The notes under the pieces: generated by a model
The model's database searches: none
What the model was told of the DNA's origin: nothing
Seen by the model: only the letters and a program-made list of their open reading frames with translations
Program-made: the position numbers and the translations under genes
Source of the DNA: Fibrobacter sp. UWB11
Lineage (GTDB): Bacteria > Fibrobacterota > Fibrobacteria > Fibrobacterales > Fibrobacteraceae
Assembly: GCF_900143015.1 (NCBI RefSeq)
Contig: NZ_FSRT01000001.1
Coordinates: 1,550,001 to 1,614,000, forward strand
Reading direction: 5' to 3'
DNA length: 64,000 nt
Part shown: piece by piece, positions 1-8,962 of the stretch
Numbering within the stretch: position 1 is the stretch's first letter
How the letters are laid out: every line of letters starts with the position of its first letter

Positions 1-772
1 ACATTTCCCGATTCTGTTCGGCATACGAGAAACCGCGGCCCTTTTGCGTATGGATATGCACCACAACCGGATGAGTAGAATCCTTTACGGACTTGAACGC
101 TTCGATGAGAGACGCAATATCATTACCTTGTTCCAAATACTTGTAATCAAAACCGAGAGACTTGAAGTAATTATTTTCGGACTTACCGCCCGTGGCACGA
201 AGTTCTGCCAAGGACTTGTAAAGTCCGCCATGATTTTCGGCAATAGACATTTCGTTGTCGTTCACCACTACGATAAAGTTCGTCGCATATTCGCCCGCAT
301 TATCGAGACCTTCAAATGCTTCGCCACCGCTCAAGGAACCGTCACCAATTACAGCAATCACATTGCCTGATTCACGCAGCACATCGCGAGCTGTTGCAAG
401 GCCTAGCGCAAGACTAACAGACGTAGAAGTATGCCCCACCATGAAATGGTCATGTTCGCTTTCGGTCGGTTCCGTATACCCCGTCACATCACCGAAATGT
501 TCAGCCTCCAAGAATGCCTGAGCACGCCCAGTGAGCATCTTATGGCTATAGCTCTGGTGACTCACGTCATAAACAATCTTGTCTTTCGGGGACTCAAAAA
601 CGTAATGGAGCGCAATCGTCGCTTCCACAAAGCCAAGGTTAGGCCCCACATGTCCACCGCGCTGCGAAAGTTTGTTGATAAGAGCCGTACGCATTTCTGC
701 AGCAAGTTGTTCAAGACTTTGGATATCCAACGCTTTCACGTCGGCAGGGGACTTGATTTTTTCTAGGAACAT
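1..772 (-). CDS. dxs: 1-deoxy-D-xylulose-5-phosphate synthase-like protein, N-terminal part (cut by window edge)
   Basis: The reading frame stays open from the ATG at 772 to the window edge, giving about 257 N-terminal residues. It starts MFLEKIKSPADVKAL and contains the pattern of the TPP-binding Pyr/PP domain of DXS: GGHVGPNLG, then YDVSHQSYSHKMLTGR, then the thiamine-diphosphate motif GDGSLSGGEAFEGLDNAG and a VNDNEMSI segment. DXS condenses pyruvate with glyceraldehyde 3-phosphate, the first step of the MEP isoprenoid pathway. The motif differs slightly from the classical DXS form (GDGALTGG...NNAG), so a DXS-like transketolase-family enzyme is possible. The start is supported by a GAGG four bases upstream; a TATATATTAT box lies at 831-840 on the same strand. 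The C-terminal half is outside the window. Confidence 0.85.
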   Translation of the reverse strand, partial: MFLEKIKSPADVKALDIQSLEQLAAEMRTALINKLSQRGGHVGPNLGFVEATIALHYVFESPKDKIVYDVSHQSYSHKMLTGRAQAFLEAEHFGDVTGYTEPTESEHDHFMVGHTSTSVSLALGLATARDVLRESGNVIAVIGDGSLSGGEAFEGLDNAGEYATNFIVVVNDNEMSIAENHGGLYKSLAELRATGGKSENNYFKSLGFDYKYLEQGNDIASLIEAFKSVKDSTHPVVVHIHTQKGRGFSYAEQNREM

Positions 773-900
773 GAGACCTCATGATGCCCGTCAAGCGGGG
801 ATAATACATTGCGGTAGAAAAACTTTTAAAATAATATATACAAAAAACGCCCGCAAAAATTGAGATTTCCGCGGGATTTTGTTACATAAGTATATAGAAG

Positions 901-1167
901 CTACAGCACGTAAAGCGCAAGAACAACAACGAGCGCGATAAACGGGAGCGCAAAAAGCGCAAGGAATCGCAAGCAATAAAGAGCGACTTTCGCATTCCAG
1001 AAGAAGAGGCGCCACCTACCCTGCTTGGTCTTGCGAATTTCGGCCTGACAATCAGGGCAAATATTGCCGATTTTATTGCGATAACGGATGGCAAGGTTAC
1101 TTTCCATCGGGGACATTCCCACCTTGTCATTAAATTCCTTTTTACAAATTGAACACTTACTTAGCAT
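901..1167 (-). CDS. Small zinc-ribbon membrane protein
   Basis: This 88-residue protein has two CxxC pairs, CSIC near residue 5 and CPDC near residue 37. They are spaced like a treble-clef or zinc-ribbon metal site. A basic stretch follows, then one strongly hydrophobic C-terminal span (about residues 62-88). It is therefore probably a membrane-anchored protein with a cytoplasmic zinc ribbon. The ATG at 1167 has no Shine-Dalgarno; a TATATT box ends six bases before it, suggesting a leaderless transcript. I do not recognise the family and assign no function. Confidence 0.7.
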   Translation of the reverse strand: MLSKCSICKKEFNDKVGMSPMESNLAIRYRNKIGNICPDCQAEIRKTKQGRWRLFFWNAKVALYCLRFLALFALPFIALVVVLALYVL

Positions 1168-1173
1168 ACTGCT

Positions 1174-1179
1174 AATATA
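1174..1179 (-). promoter_or_regulatory. Predicted -10 box (TATATT), leaderless arrangement
   Basis: TATATT on the minus strand lies six bases upstream of the ATG at 1167, with no ribosome-binding site between them. Initiation 6-7 bases after the box would put the first transcribed base at or next to the start codon. Confidence 0.5.
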
Positions 1180-1187
1180 ACAATTTA

Positions 1188-1281
1188 GTTATTAGTCATT
1201 AGTCTTTAGTCAGTAGATTTAAGTTTGGCGCCAATGGCGCGGTTATAAAACCATTGACTATTAACCAATGACCAAAGTCTA
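1188..1281. repeat. Interspersed palindromic repeat, TAGT/ACTA family (copy 1)
   Basis: Runs of TTAGTC/TAGT words on the left and GACTA/GACCA words on the right flank a small GC hairpin (GCGCC-aat-GGCGC, 1228-1240). Related copies lie at 7095-7190 and 13401-13455, with partial copies at 33515-33562 and about 40207-40240. This copy touches the stop codon of the lipoprotein gene to its right. Confidence 0.65.
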
Positions 1282-2337
1282 AATTCCCTTAAAGAGCGTA
1301 GTTATTTCTAACGAGTCGCTATTTCCTTTAAAATAATGTCCCTCATAATATCTGTATTTCAATTTCCAAGTAATCAAGGTATCTTTTTCTAAAGGTGCTT
1401 CAAGACTATTCCAAAGATGGAAGGGCTTCAGCGTGTATGACGAAGGATAAATCGTTGCCACATCTAGTTTTAGGGTATATAAATCTTCATTAGTTAGAAC
1501 CACGCAAACACGTAGAGAATCATTCGTCGTGCATTTAGATCGATTCGACGCCCAGTCCGGCAAGCCCTCCACTGTAACGGTATATGCCGAGAACAAAGTA
1601 TCTATTCCAAAGATTGGCTTTTGCGTGTCGAGCGTATCCAGCGCATTGTGGAATGCAGCCGTATCAAATGCGGGCGCATTGATGGCAGGAACATAATCCG
1701 TCCAAGCTCTTGGACCATAATTCAAGAAAGTTGTGTCACGAGCAATTGTTCGATATGTTTTATGAAGAACATCATGGAAAACAGTATCACGCACACAGCG
1801 ATACCCCGGTTGAGAACACAGTGGCTCATTCGTTATTAATACAGGATCTAAACGAACGACAGCAACCTCGGCAGAACTCGTTGCAAGATTATCTGTCTGA
1901 TTATACATATAACACATACTGGAAATTTCGCAACTAAACGTCTTTTGCGTATCAGAGGAATCAAGATTACAATAAACAGGAACTCTACCGCATGGGCCTG
2001 AAGTCCCACTTTTTGCAGCACTTTGCTTAGTAAGTGTATCGTATTTTTCCGTATAACGATCAAAATAAATAAAGCTGGTGTACTTTTCATTGCCTGTAAT
2101 CAAAGTATCGTCGTAAACAGAGTCCTTATAAACATTCAAGACACTATGAACAAAAATGGTATCACAAAAAGTACGCAACGAGTCCAACTGTTCCTGAGTT
2201 TTGTACTTTAACATATCAATCGTACATTTACCATCCAAAGCAGAACTTGATGGTTCAGGGCCAAACATTGAGTTATTGCACGACGCAAATAGCGCCGCTA
2301 CCAAAGAAAGCAAAAGAAATCGGAACAAGCTTTTCAT
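1279..2337 (-). CDS. Putative lipoprotein, unknown function
   Basis: The protein has 352 residues and starts at the ATG at 2337 (MKSLFRFLLLSLVAALFASC). An upstream in-frame start would put 31 residues before a clear signal peptide, so it was rejected. The lipobox is FASC, with the lipidated Cys at about residue 20, followed by a Ser-rich stretch. The body is hydrophilic and rich in Thr/Asp/Tyr, with repeated 'DT(I/L/V)' words (VYDDTLIT, YDTLTK, RDTVFHDV, ARDTTF) and several cysteines, typical of Fibrobacter exported proteins. No domain is recognised. It appears to be a single gene between two intergenic repeats and the EamA transporter. Confidence 0.75.
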   Translation of the reverse strand: MKSLFRFLLLSLVAALFASCNNSMFGPEPSSSALDGKCTIDMLKYKTQEQLDSLRTFCDTIFVHSVLNVYKDSVYDDTLITGNEKYTSFIYFDRYTEKYDTLTKQSAAKSGTSGPCGRVPVYCNLDSSDTQKTFSCEISSMCYMYNQTDNLATSSAEVAVVRLDPVLITNEPLCSQPGYRCVRDTVFHDVLHKTYRTIARDTTFLNYGPRAWTDYVPAINAPAFDTAAFHNALDTLDTQKPIFGIDTLFSAYTVTVEGLPDWASNRSKCTTNDSLRVCVVLTNEDLYTLKLDVATIYPSSYTLKPFHLWNSLEAPLEKDTLITWKLKYRYYEGHYFKGNSDSLEITTLFKGI

Positions 2338-2453
2338 GTAAATAAAACTATATAAGCGGAATTTATAACGAACTAAAAAATTGAAGTAAAAACGCGGAAA
2401 TTTGCGAGAATTACAGCCGAAAAAGTACAAAGTGTATTATATAGAATTTCCAA

Positions 2454-3347
2454 CTACTTTTTTACAGCCACAAGCATGACGGCGCCGAGGATCAAAATGA
2501 TCCCTGCGATAAGGCGGGTGGTAAGCGTTTCTCCGAAGACAGTTACGCCAATTGCTACAGCAGTCACGGGTTCCAAAGCGCCAAAAATTGCCGTAGGCGT
2601 AGAGCCAATAATTTTCACAGCCTTAACCATAAAAATAAGCGAAAGCACCGTCGGCACAAAGCCAAGCATAAAGCCCCAGCCCCACGAACTTGCCTGCGTA
2701 AAAATCGGCGGAAATCCAGAGCCAAGCGTCACAGAGTAAAGCAACAAAAAACACAAGCAAAAGCAAATGGCGTAAAAAGTCATCTTCACGGAGCCCATCT
2801 GGAGGTTCACGCGATTCGCCATGACGATGTAAATGGCGTAAGTAAAAGACGAAATAAAGACCAACAGCCAACCGATGGAACTTACAGAAAAGCCTTTATC
2901 ACCGTTGTACAAAAGCGAGACACCCACCATCGAAACTGCGATAGACGCTATCACGCTCTTTTTCATTTTTTCTCTGAAAAATAGCGACATGATGACCGCG
3001 ACTTCAAGCGGATACAAGAAGAGGAGCGTTGAGGCAAGCCCCGCATCCATGTACTTGAACGAGGCGTAATACAGCAGAGAACTGATTGCAAAAAAGAAAC
3101 CGAACGCCACGAGAATTTTGCATTCACGAACATTGATTTTGAAGCTCATTTTTTGCAACAGCATTATTGCAAAAAGAATAATCGCCCCCGTAAAGAAACG
3201 ATAAAAAAGGACCGTTTCTGTCGAATAGCCTTGCGCATAGAGATGCAACGCACCCAGCGGATTCGTGCCGTAGCAAATGGCGGACGCAGCCGCGAGAGCG
3301 AAACCTTTCAGAGAAGGCAGACGAGAGACGAAAGACGAGAGAATCAT
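2454..3347 (-). CDS. EamA/DMT-superfamily transporter
   Basis: The protein has 297 residues and about ten hydrophobic spans, arranged as two homologous halves of five (EamA domains at about 15-145 and 155-295). N-terminal ICYGTNPLGALHLY and C-terminal GALEPVTAVAIGVTVFGETL are typical of drug/metabolite transporters of the RhaT/YdcZ/EamA type. In the second half, the Glu-Pro of 'ALEPV' and 'GE' are the conserved family positions. The substrate cannot be predicted. It sits in the inner membrane. The gene stands alone between the lipoprotein gene and smc, with the same strand and wide spacing. Confidence 0.9.
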   Translation of the reverse strand: MILSSFVSRLPSLKGFALAAASAICYGTNPLGALHLYAQGYSTETVLFYRFFTGAIILFAIMLLQKMSFKINVRECKILVAFGFFFAISSLLYYASFKYMDAGLASTLLFLYPLEVAVIMSLFFREKMKKSVIASIAVSMVGVSLLYNGDKGFSVSSIGWLLVFISSFTYAIYIVMANRVNLQMGSVKMTFYAICFCLCFLLLYSVTLGSGFPPIFTQASSWGWGFMLGFVPTVLSLIFMVKAVKIIGSTPTAIFGALEPVTAVAIGVTVFGETLTTRLIAGIILILGAVMLVAVKK

Positions 3348-3359
3348 AAAACTTTACTA

Positions 3360-3403
3360 GATCCTTCGACTACGATGCTACGCATCTTCGCTCAGGATGA
3401 CAC
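3360..3403. repeat. CCTTCGACT...CAGGATGACAC intergenic repeat (copy 1)
   Basis: The ends read GATCCTTCGACTAC and TTCGCTCAGGATGACAC, around a short variable middle. A second copy with the same ends lies at 31513-31551. ATCCT at one end and AGGAT at the other make it an imperfect palindrome. Confidence 0.6.
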
Positions 3404-3462
3404 AAAGAATCATGCAGCCATCGTGAGCCACAAGCGGCACTGAGCAAACGTGCCGTGGTGGC

Positions 3463-3514
3463 AAGAGCGAGGCGAAGAAGGAATATTTCCATCAGCGATA
3501 GAGATGAGCGGTCT
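3463..3514. repeat. GAGCGAGGCGAAGAAG repeat at the smc stop codon (copy A)
   Basis: GAGCGAGGCGAAGAAG, an A/T-rich piece, then GAGCGGTCT. The same order is found at 19056-19105 and 38922-38974. This copy overlaps the end of smc, whose TAG stop is 3513-3515. Confidence 0.6.
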
Positions 3515-6500
3515 ATATAGCAAACTTAGTTGCGTCGGCGAGCTGTACGCTAGCGATACGAGAAATACCCTTAATTTCTTGGGTCACACCGTAGAGCATA
3601 TCGGCTTCGGCCATGGTACGCTTGTTATGCGTCACGACGATGAACAAGGTCTGCTTACTGAATTCGCGGAGGAGCGCCATGAAGCGACCCACGTTAGCAT
3701 CATCAAGCGGACCGTCAACTTCGTCCAGCACGCAATACGGAGACGGCTTTTCCATGTAAATAGCGAACAGGAGCGCCGTTGCAGTAAGAGCGTGTTCACC
3801 ACCGGAAAGCGCCTTGATACCGCGCATCTTCTTGCCGGTCGGACGAACGTTGATTTCGATGTCAGCATCGAGAATGTCCATGGGCTTGCCCATTTCATCG
3901 ACCTTTTCGACGAGACTCATCTTCGTTTCGCCATTGAGGAACAGCTTACTGAACACGAACTGGAAGTTCTTCTGGATGCGGGCAAACGTATCGAGGTATC
4001 GCTGGCGGGCAATGTCATCGAGCTTCGTAATCGTGCGGTCGAGCGAGGCGCGAGCGCGATCGAGGTCGTCGAACTGCTTTTCGACTTCTTCCAAGCGCTT
4101 CTTTTCGTCTTCGTAATCTTCCATCACGTTGACGTTGATCGGGCCCAGTTCCTTGATCTTGCCGCGGAGTTCTCGAATCTCGCGGTCGGCTTCAGGCTGC
4201 GTGTATTCCACACGTTCGACATTTTCTGGATTATCCAAATCGACGGACCATTCATTCGTGATGCGTTCGCGGAGGCGGTCGAGATTGTTCTGGAGAGATT
4301 CCTGACGACGGCCGACGTCATTCAGTTCCTTCATCTTTTCAATCATGTCATCGCGGAGACGGTTGACTTCATCACGCCAGCCTTCCAAATCGCCACTCAC
4401 GAGGTCATAGCGTTCACGAGCGAGGTCGCGGTTGCGTTCGAGTTCGCGGAGCGCATTATCCTTGACCTGGGCTTCGTCGGCGAGCTTGTTGCAATCCGTT
4501 TCAAACTTTTCAATAGAAACCGTATTCTTTTCGATTTCGTCACGGCGGTTGCGAATCGTATTTTCCAAGAAGTCCATTTGGTCGGCAATGGCGACCAAGC
4601 GGTTCTGGTTTTGCTTTAAGCGAGAAGTCTTGTCTTGCGCACTGCGTTCGAGTTCGCGGACATCTTCTTCTTTTTCGCGAAGCATCGTCTCGTTTTCACC
4701 AAGCTGGTCCGAAATCGTCTGGTAACGTTCTTCGACCTTTTCGACTTCGCTTTCGGCTTCGGCAAGTTCAGCATCGCTGTTCTTGGACTGCGCCGCCGCA
4801 TCAATTCTGTTCTGCGCGTTCGTCACTTCGCCATTCAACTGGTTCAAGCGACGGGTGCAGTTTTCAACCGTATTCCTATGAATACGGATAGAAGCATCAC
4901 CACCGCGCAGAGAATCACGCTTTTCGCGGATTTCATCGACCAAAGACGAGAGCATTTGAGCGTCTTCTTCAGTCAATTCACGCAAACGATCGACGTTTTC
5001 TTCACCGGCAGAAATGTCGCCAAGCACCTTCTCTAACAGAGCTTCGGCATCTGCAATTTCGTTCTTACGAGAGAGCGCACCCGACGTCGAAACGCCAAAC
5101 GACACAAGGCCGCTTGTACGTACAATCGTATCGGCGGTGACAAAATTCAAGTCTTCGCCACGGTATTCCTTCGCCAAGTTAAGTGCGGTCTGCAAGGAAT
5201 CCACAACAAAATAGCGAGAGAGGATACCCGAGAGCCACGGAGAAACTTCGTCATCAGTTTTAACAAAATCTTTAAGCGAACCGACAACACCCGGATTGTT
5301 CACCGGCTTGTCGTAAGCAGGAGCGGCACTCGAAACAAGCGACATGAGCACCTTGCCCACGTTTTCGCTCTTGAGTGCATCCACAATTTCGTTCACGGCA
5401 CTGTCGCCATTCACGACAACTGAATCAAGAATTTCACCGAGAGCTGCTTCGACGCTCGATGCGTATTCCGGCGTTGCCTCGATGCGTTCCGAAACAAGAC
5501 CTCCAATGAGGTTCGCCTTGTTTTCCTTGAGGTAACGGTTGGCATCAGAGCCCTCGTTCATCACGCTCTGGAGCACGTCAATTCGAGACTGCAAACGCGC
5601 TTCTTCGTTCTTTAGGCCCAGCAACTTCTGCTGTGCTTCGGTCAGTTCTGCACGTTCCGATTCCAAGCGTTCTTCACGCGTGGCGCGCTGTTCTTCAAGA
5701 TTCTCGATTTCACGGTTCGTGTCTTCGATGCCCGCCTGGATTTCGGCAATGTTCGCTTCGGCATCGGACTTTTGTTTGTCGAGGCCTTCGATTTCGGTCT
5801 GCCACTTCGCGATGTTCGTCTGGAGCATGTTGACTTCGGCGTCCATGCGTTCAAAGCGACCACGGAGGGAGTTCACGCGGTTCGTCGCCTGCAAGCGTTC
5901 GTTCGAAAGCTCACGGGACTGCGTACGCAAGTCATCGACCTTGTCGCGCATGACCAGGAGCGTTTCGCGTTCGCGTTCCAAAAGTTCATTGAGCTCGTCC
6001 ATGTCGTTTTCGCTACCGAGAACGGCAATTTCTTCTTCGAGACGAGCTTTTTCTTGAGAAAGTTCCTGGGACTTGAGTTCGCTGCGTTCAATTTCGCCCT
6101 GCGCCTTTTCATTCGAAGACTGGAGGGTCGACATAGAATCACGCAAACGAACAATATTGTTGTTCAAGTCATTAAGTGCAATTGTTGCCGCCTGAACTTC
6201 GCGTTCCAAATCGCGATAGGCGTTTTCGTCTTCGCTGATGGCGAGTTTCTTTTCTTCAATCTTCGCCTGGAGTTCAGTGGCCTGCGTCTTGGAAGATTCC
6301 ACTTCATGATTCATACGCTTGGTCGTTGAATCTAGCGTGGCCAAACCTTCTTTATAATCTTCAAACTTATCGAGACTTACAGACAAATCGAGTTCGCGGA
6401 GGCGCGTATTCAATTTCTTGTAAGCATTGACCTTTTCGGCCTGAGTTTCATAGAGACGGACAGAACGGCGCACACTGCGCAAGTTGTCTTCGACACGTTC

Positions 6501-7067
6501 CATATCCATCTGCACACGTTCGAGCTGGCGGCGCGTTTCCTTGCGCTGCTGTTTGTACTTGCTCACACCGGCGGCTTCTTCAAAAAGCACTCGGCGGTCA
6601 TCCGCCTTGTCCGAAAGCACCGCCTTGATCATGTCGGCATTCATCTGCGAATAAGTACTGGAACCAAGACCCGAGTCAAAGAGCAAAGCGTGAACATCAC
6701 GCAGACGGCATTCTTGGTTATTGATGAGGTACTCGCCCGAACCATCGCGGTGCACACGGCGCGTCACAATGACTTCGGAATAATCAGAAGCAAGCGTGCC
6801 ATCGCTATTATCGATGACGATAGAAACTTCGGCAAGACTCATGGCGGCACGTTCTTCGGTACCGCTAAAGATAACGTCTTGCATTTTCCCCATACGCAAA
6901 GCAGCGGCTTTCTGTTCACCAAGCACCCAGCGGATGGCGTCCGTAATATTGGACTTGCCACAGCCGTTCGGCCCAACGACAGCCGTAAGACCCTTCGTCG
7001 GGAAGTTAATTTCCGTTCTCTGCGCGAAGGATTTAAAACCAAAAATCTTTAACTTAGTTATCTGCAC
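3513..7067 (-). CDS. smc: Chromosome segregation protein SMC
   Basis: The protein has 1184 residues, the normal SMC length. The N-terminal ATPase half starts MQITKLKIFGFKSFA, with Walker A GPNGCGKS at residues 32-39. Two long coiled coils (about 170-500 and 670-1000) enclose a hinge around 510-650 (NLIGGLVSERI...). The C-terminal head has the ABC signature LSGGEHALTATALL and Walker B YCVLDEVDGPLDDANV. SMC dimers with ScpA/ScpB compact and segregate the chromosome; no scpA/scpB lies next to it here. The start is a GTG at 7067, chosen because it gives the conserved SMC N-terminus exactly. TAAATT lies nine bases upstream and no good Shine-Dalgarno is seen. Confidence 0.97.
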   Translation of the reverse strand: MQITKLKIFGFKSFAQRTEINFPTKGLTAVVGPNGCGKSNITDAIRWVLGEQKAAALRMGKMQDVIFSGTEERAAMSLAEVSIVIDNSDGTLASDYSEVIVTRRVHRDGSGEYLINNQECRLRDVHALLFDSGLGSSTYSQMNADMIKAVLSDKADDRRVLFEEAAGVSKYKQQRKETRRQLERVQMDMERVEDNLRSVRRSVRLYETQAEKVNAYKKLNTRLRELDLSVSLDKFEDYKEGLATLDSTTKRMNHEVESSKTQATELQAKIEEKKLAISEDENAYRDLEREVQAATIALNDLNNNIVRLRDSMSTLQSSNEKAQGEIERSELKSQELSQEKARLEEEIAVLGSENDMDELNELLERERETLLVMRDKVDDLRTQSRELSNERLQATNRVNSLRGRFERMDAEVNMLQTNIAKWQTEIEGLDKQKSDAEANIAEIQAGIEDTNREIENLEEQRATREERLESERAELTEAQQKLLGLKNEEARLQSRIDVLQSVMNEGSDANRYLKENKANLIGGLVSERIEATPEYASSVEAALGEILDSVVVNGDSAVNEIVDALKSENVGKVLMSLVSSAAPAYDKPVNNPGVVGSLKDFVKTDDEVSPWLSGILSRYFVVDSLQTALNLAKEYRGEDLNFVTADTIVRTSGLVSFGVSTSGALSRKNEIADAEALLEKVLGDISAGEENVDRLRELTEEDAQMLSSLVDEIREKRDSLRGGDASIRIHRNTVENCTRRLNQLNGEVTNAQNRIDAAAQSKNSDAELAEAESEVEKVEERYQTISDQLGENETMLREKEEDVRELERSAQDKTSRLKQNQNRLVAIADQMDFLENTIRNRRDEIEKNTVSIEKFETDCNKLADEAQVKDNALRELERNRDLARERYDLVSGDLEGWRDEVNRLRDDMIEKMKELNDVGRRQESLQNNLDRLRERITNEWSVDLDNPENVERVEYTQPEADREIRELRGKIKELGPINVNVMEDYEDEKKRLEEVEKQFDDLDRARASLDRTITKLDDIARQRYLDTFARIQKNFQFVFSKLFLNGETKMSLVEKVDEMGKPMDILDADIEINVRPTGKKMRGIKALSGGEHALTATALLFAIYMEKPSPYCVLDEVDGPLDDANVGRFMALLREFSKQTLFIVVTHNKRTMAEADMLYGVTQEIKGISRIASVQLADATKFAI

Positions 7068-7094
7068 TGTAGCAAAAATTTAATAATTATTATC

Positions 7095-7190
7095 AGTCTC
7101 TAGTCTATAGTCATTAGTCAATAGTTGTCTATAATCGCGGCAACGCCGCCAAACTTTAAACCAAAAACTACTGACCAACAACTAATTACT
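7095..7190. repeat. Interspersed palindromic repeat, TAGT/ACTA family (copy 2)
   Basis: TAGTC/TAGT words, then a GC hairpin (GCGGC-aac-GCCGC, 7137-7149), then ACTA/GACCAA words. Relative to copy 1 it is in reverse orientation. The hairpin stem differs in sequence but keeps pairing. It fills the gap between the smc start and the next gene's stop. Confidence 0.65.
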
Positions 7191-7693
7191 TATTTCAACT
7201 TAAAAGCCACTTTCCCGTTTTCGTCTTGCGAGACTATGAGGTACTGGCTGCCACCTTCGAAATCAAGTTCTATATAAGAATTATTTTCTTTTCTAACAAT
7301 GGTGCATTCAGTAATCTCTGTAACATTAATTTCTTTTACTACAGATTTAGTTTCCTTAGCGAGATTCACAACATTACCGGAATCGCCATTCTTCAACAAG
7401 CGAGTTTCACACTTGCCGTCTTTCACGTAAACAAAACCGCCCCACCGCACTCTCACGCGGAATGTTCCAACCCAGTCTTCTTCGACCACGCGACTCTTTT
7501 CGCCCGGTTCAACCGCATCGCGAATCCAAGGGCTCACAGAAGAACCATCATCGGAAATAATATCGAGACCCAAAATCGTAACATCGGTCTTGTTTTCGAC
7601 CTGGAGTCTCGTTGTCGTATCCGTAAACACATGACTCATGCAAGCGGTGAGCGACAATGCCACCAAACAAAGGAACATACGCAAATATTTCAT
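7190..7693 (-). CDS. Putative lipoprotein, unknown function
   Basis: The protein has 167 residues. MKYLRMFLCLVALSLTAC is a lipoprotein signal with lipobox LTAC (Cys18). The rest looks like a small beta-sandwich: alternating hydrophobic strands, an N-terminal LQVENKTDVTILGLDI stretch, and a C-terminal YIELDFEGGSQYLIVSQDENG. The start codon overlaps the stop of the upstream barrel gene in a TAATG arrangement, so the two are translationally coupled and probably work together at the outer membrane. No family is recognised. Confidence 0.75.
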   Translation of the reverse strand: MKYLRMFLCLVALSLTACMSHVFTDTTTRLQVENKTDVTILGLDIISDDGSSVSPWIRDAVEPGEKSRVVEEDWVGTFRVRVRWGGFVYVKDGKCETRLLKNGDSGNVVNLAKETKSVVKEINVTEITECTIVRKENNSYIELDFEGGSQYLIVSQDENGKVAFKLK

Positions 7694-8931
7694 TAGTTGC
7701 CTCCCTGTGTTGCAGAACCATCGACCTTTTCGTAGCGAATTCCCTTCGCTTCAATAACCTTGTTTCCCTGAGCATCAACGGTCGGAGTTCCAATATTCCG
7801 CAATTCCGAACGGTAATTTAAGCCTTTATTCGGGTCTCTGCTCTTCTGGGTTGTTTCCATGGGAGCAGCTTTCGAAGCGCCACGACCAAACCTATTGCTT
7901 CCAATAGAACCCACATCTATATGGATTTCTGCGATGAAGGTTCCTTTTGCCCCGAACATGTTGTCATAATCAAAGGCCGAATTGTACCCCAAGCGGAGAA
8001 TGATAAAGTCAATAGCGCCCCCCCAAAGCAATTCCCTAGAGCCGCCAATTTCATTACGACGCAAACACGAAGCCTCAAATCCAATCAATCGAGAAAAATT
8101 TGCCGGATAATATTTCAAAATAGCTGAATGAAAACCGCCCTTCGGAAAATCATACGACACATCTGCATAAAGCTGTTGCTCATAAAGATTTTGTTCTAAA
8201 TTCAAACGAACAAAGTTATCATCATCGCCATTATTCTTACGACGATAAATCGTAGCACTCAAGTTCGGCAAATACGTTTTGTATCCGCTCCCGACACCAC
8301 CGTAAAGTTCACGAGATTCCAAATCCAACGAAAGTCGAAGCGTCTGGAATGAATTACGGTAAAAACTTCCTTGAATACTTATGTTCTTGTAACGAGCATG
8401 TCCCCAATAGAACAACAGAGAATCGCTTTCGTTCGGGTAAACCCTCTTACTTGCCAATTCCAAATTCTGGTGCTGCAAGCCAAGCGCAGCCGTAACATCA
8501 TATTTCGTATTCGTATATGAAAAGCCCCATGTAAACGCCGACGAAATATGGGCAAACTTTCCATAATGCGGGAAAAAGAAAAAGTCTTGCGTATCCCAAC
8601 CGGCACGGTCAAACCACGTCAAAAAGCCCAAGTGCGAAGTCGAATCAAGAGCCCAGCTACCAAAAATGCCATAATGGTGCCTAAACGCAAAACCATCATG
8701 AACACCATACTTACTTTTCAACTGTAACTGTTCTGACGACGGCGTGAAAGTATAACCGATATCAAAAAAACCGCCTCGCCCACCACGCATCACAAGACCA
8801 ATATCTCGGAGCTGACGATCGCGCATGACAAGGCCCCCCTGCGTAAGAGCCTCTGTAGGAATCGGGTCAGCAAAGGCAACACTCGCCGCTAATGCGAGCC
8901 AGAAGAATATCTTATTAATACCATTTTTCAT
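7693..8931 (-). CDS. Exported outer-membrane barrel-like protein
   Basis: The protein has 412 residues. The signal peptide ends about ...ASVAFA|DPIP. The body (about 40-350) alternates aromatic and small residues in strand-like stretches (GFFDIGYTFTPSSEQ, IYRRKNNGDDDNFVRLN), as in outer-membrane beta-barrels. The C-terminal 60 residues are polar and probably unstructured or periplasmic. No named family is recognised. It is followed by a coupled lipoprotein gene through a TAATG overlap. The ATG at 8931 has no Shine-Dalgarno; TATATT lies seven bases upstream. Confidence 0.7.
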   Translation of the reverse strand: MKNGINKIFFWLALAASVAFADPIPTEALTQGGLVMRDRQLRDIGLVMRGGRGGFFDIGYTFTPSSEQLQLKSKYGVHDGFAFRHHYGIFGSWALDSTSHLGFLTWFDRAGWDTQDFFFFPHYGKFAHISSAFTWGFSYTNTKYDVTAALGLQHQNLELASKRVYPNESDSLLFYWGHARYKNISIQGSFYRNSFQTLRLSLDLESRELYGGVGSGYKTYLPNLSATIYRRKNNGDDDNFVRLNLEQNLYEQQLYADVSYDFPKGGFHSAILKYYPANFSRLIGFEASCLRRNEIGGSRELLWGGAIDFIILRLGYNSAFDYDNMFGAKGTFIAEIHIDVGSIGSNRFGRGASKAAPMETTQKSRDPNKGLNYRSELRNIGTPTVDAQGNKVIEAKGIRYEKVDGSATQGGN

Positions 8932-8938
8932 GGATTAT

Positions 8939-8944
8939 AATATA
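8939..8944 (-). promoter_or_regulatory. Predicted -10 box (TATATT), leaderless arrangement
   Basis: TATATT, then seven bases (ATAATCC), then the ATG at 8931. No Shine-Dalgarno. It lies in the 31-base gap after the MBOAT gene, so the barrel/lipoprotein pair can be transcribed separately. Confidence 0.5.
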
Positions 8945-8962
8945 GTAAAGGAAATGTGTAGG

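Noticed and set aside
3450-4619. 389-residue plus-strand frame across the smc end
   Set aside because: A shadow of smc; its sequence is the mirror of the C-terminal ATPase head.
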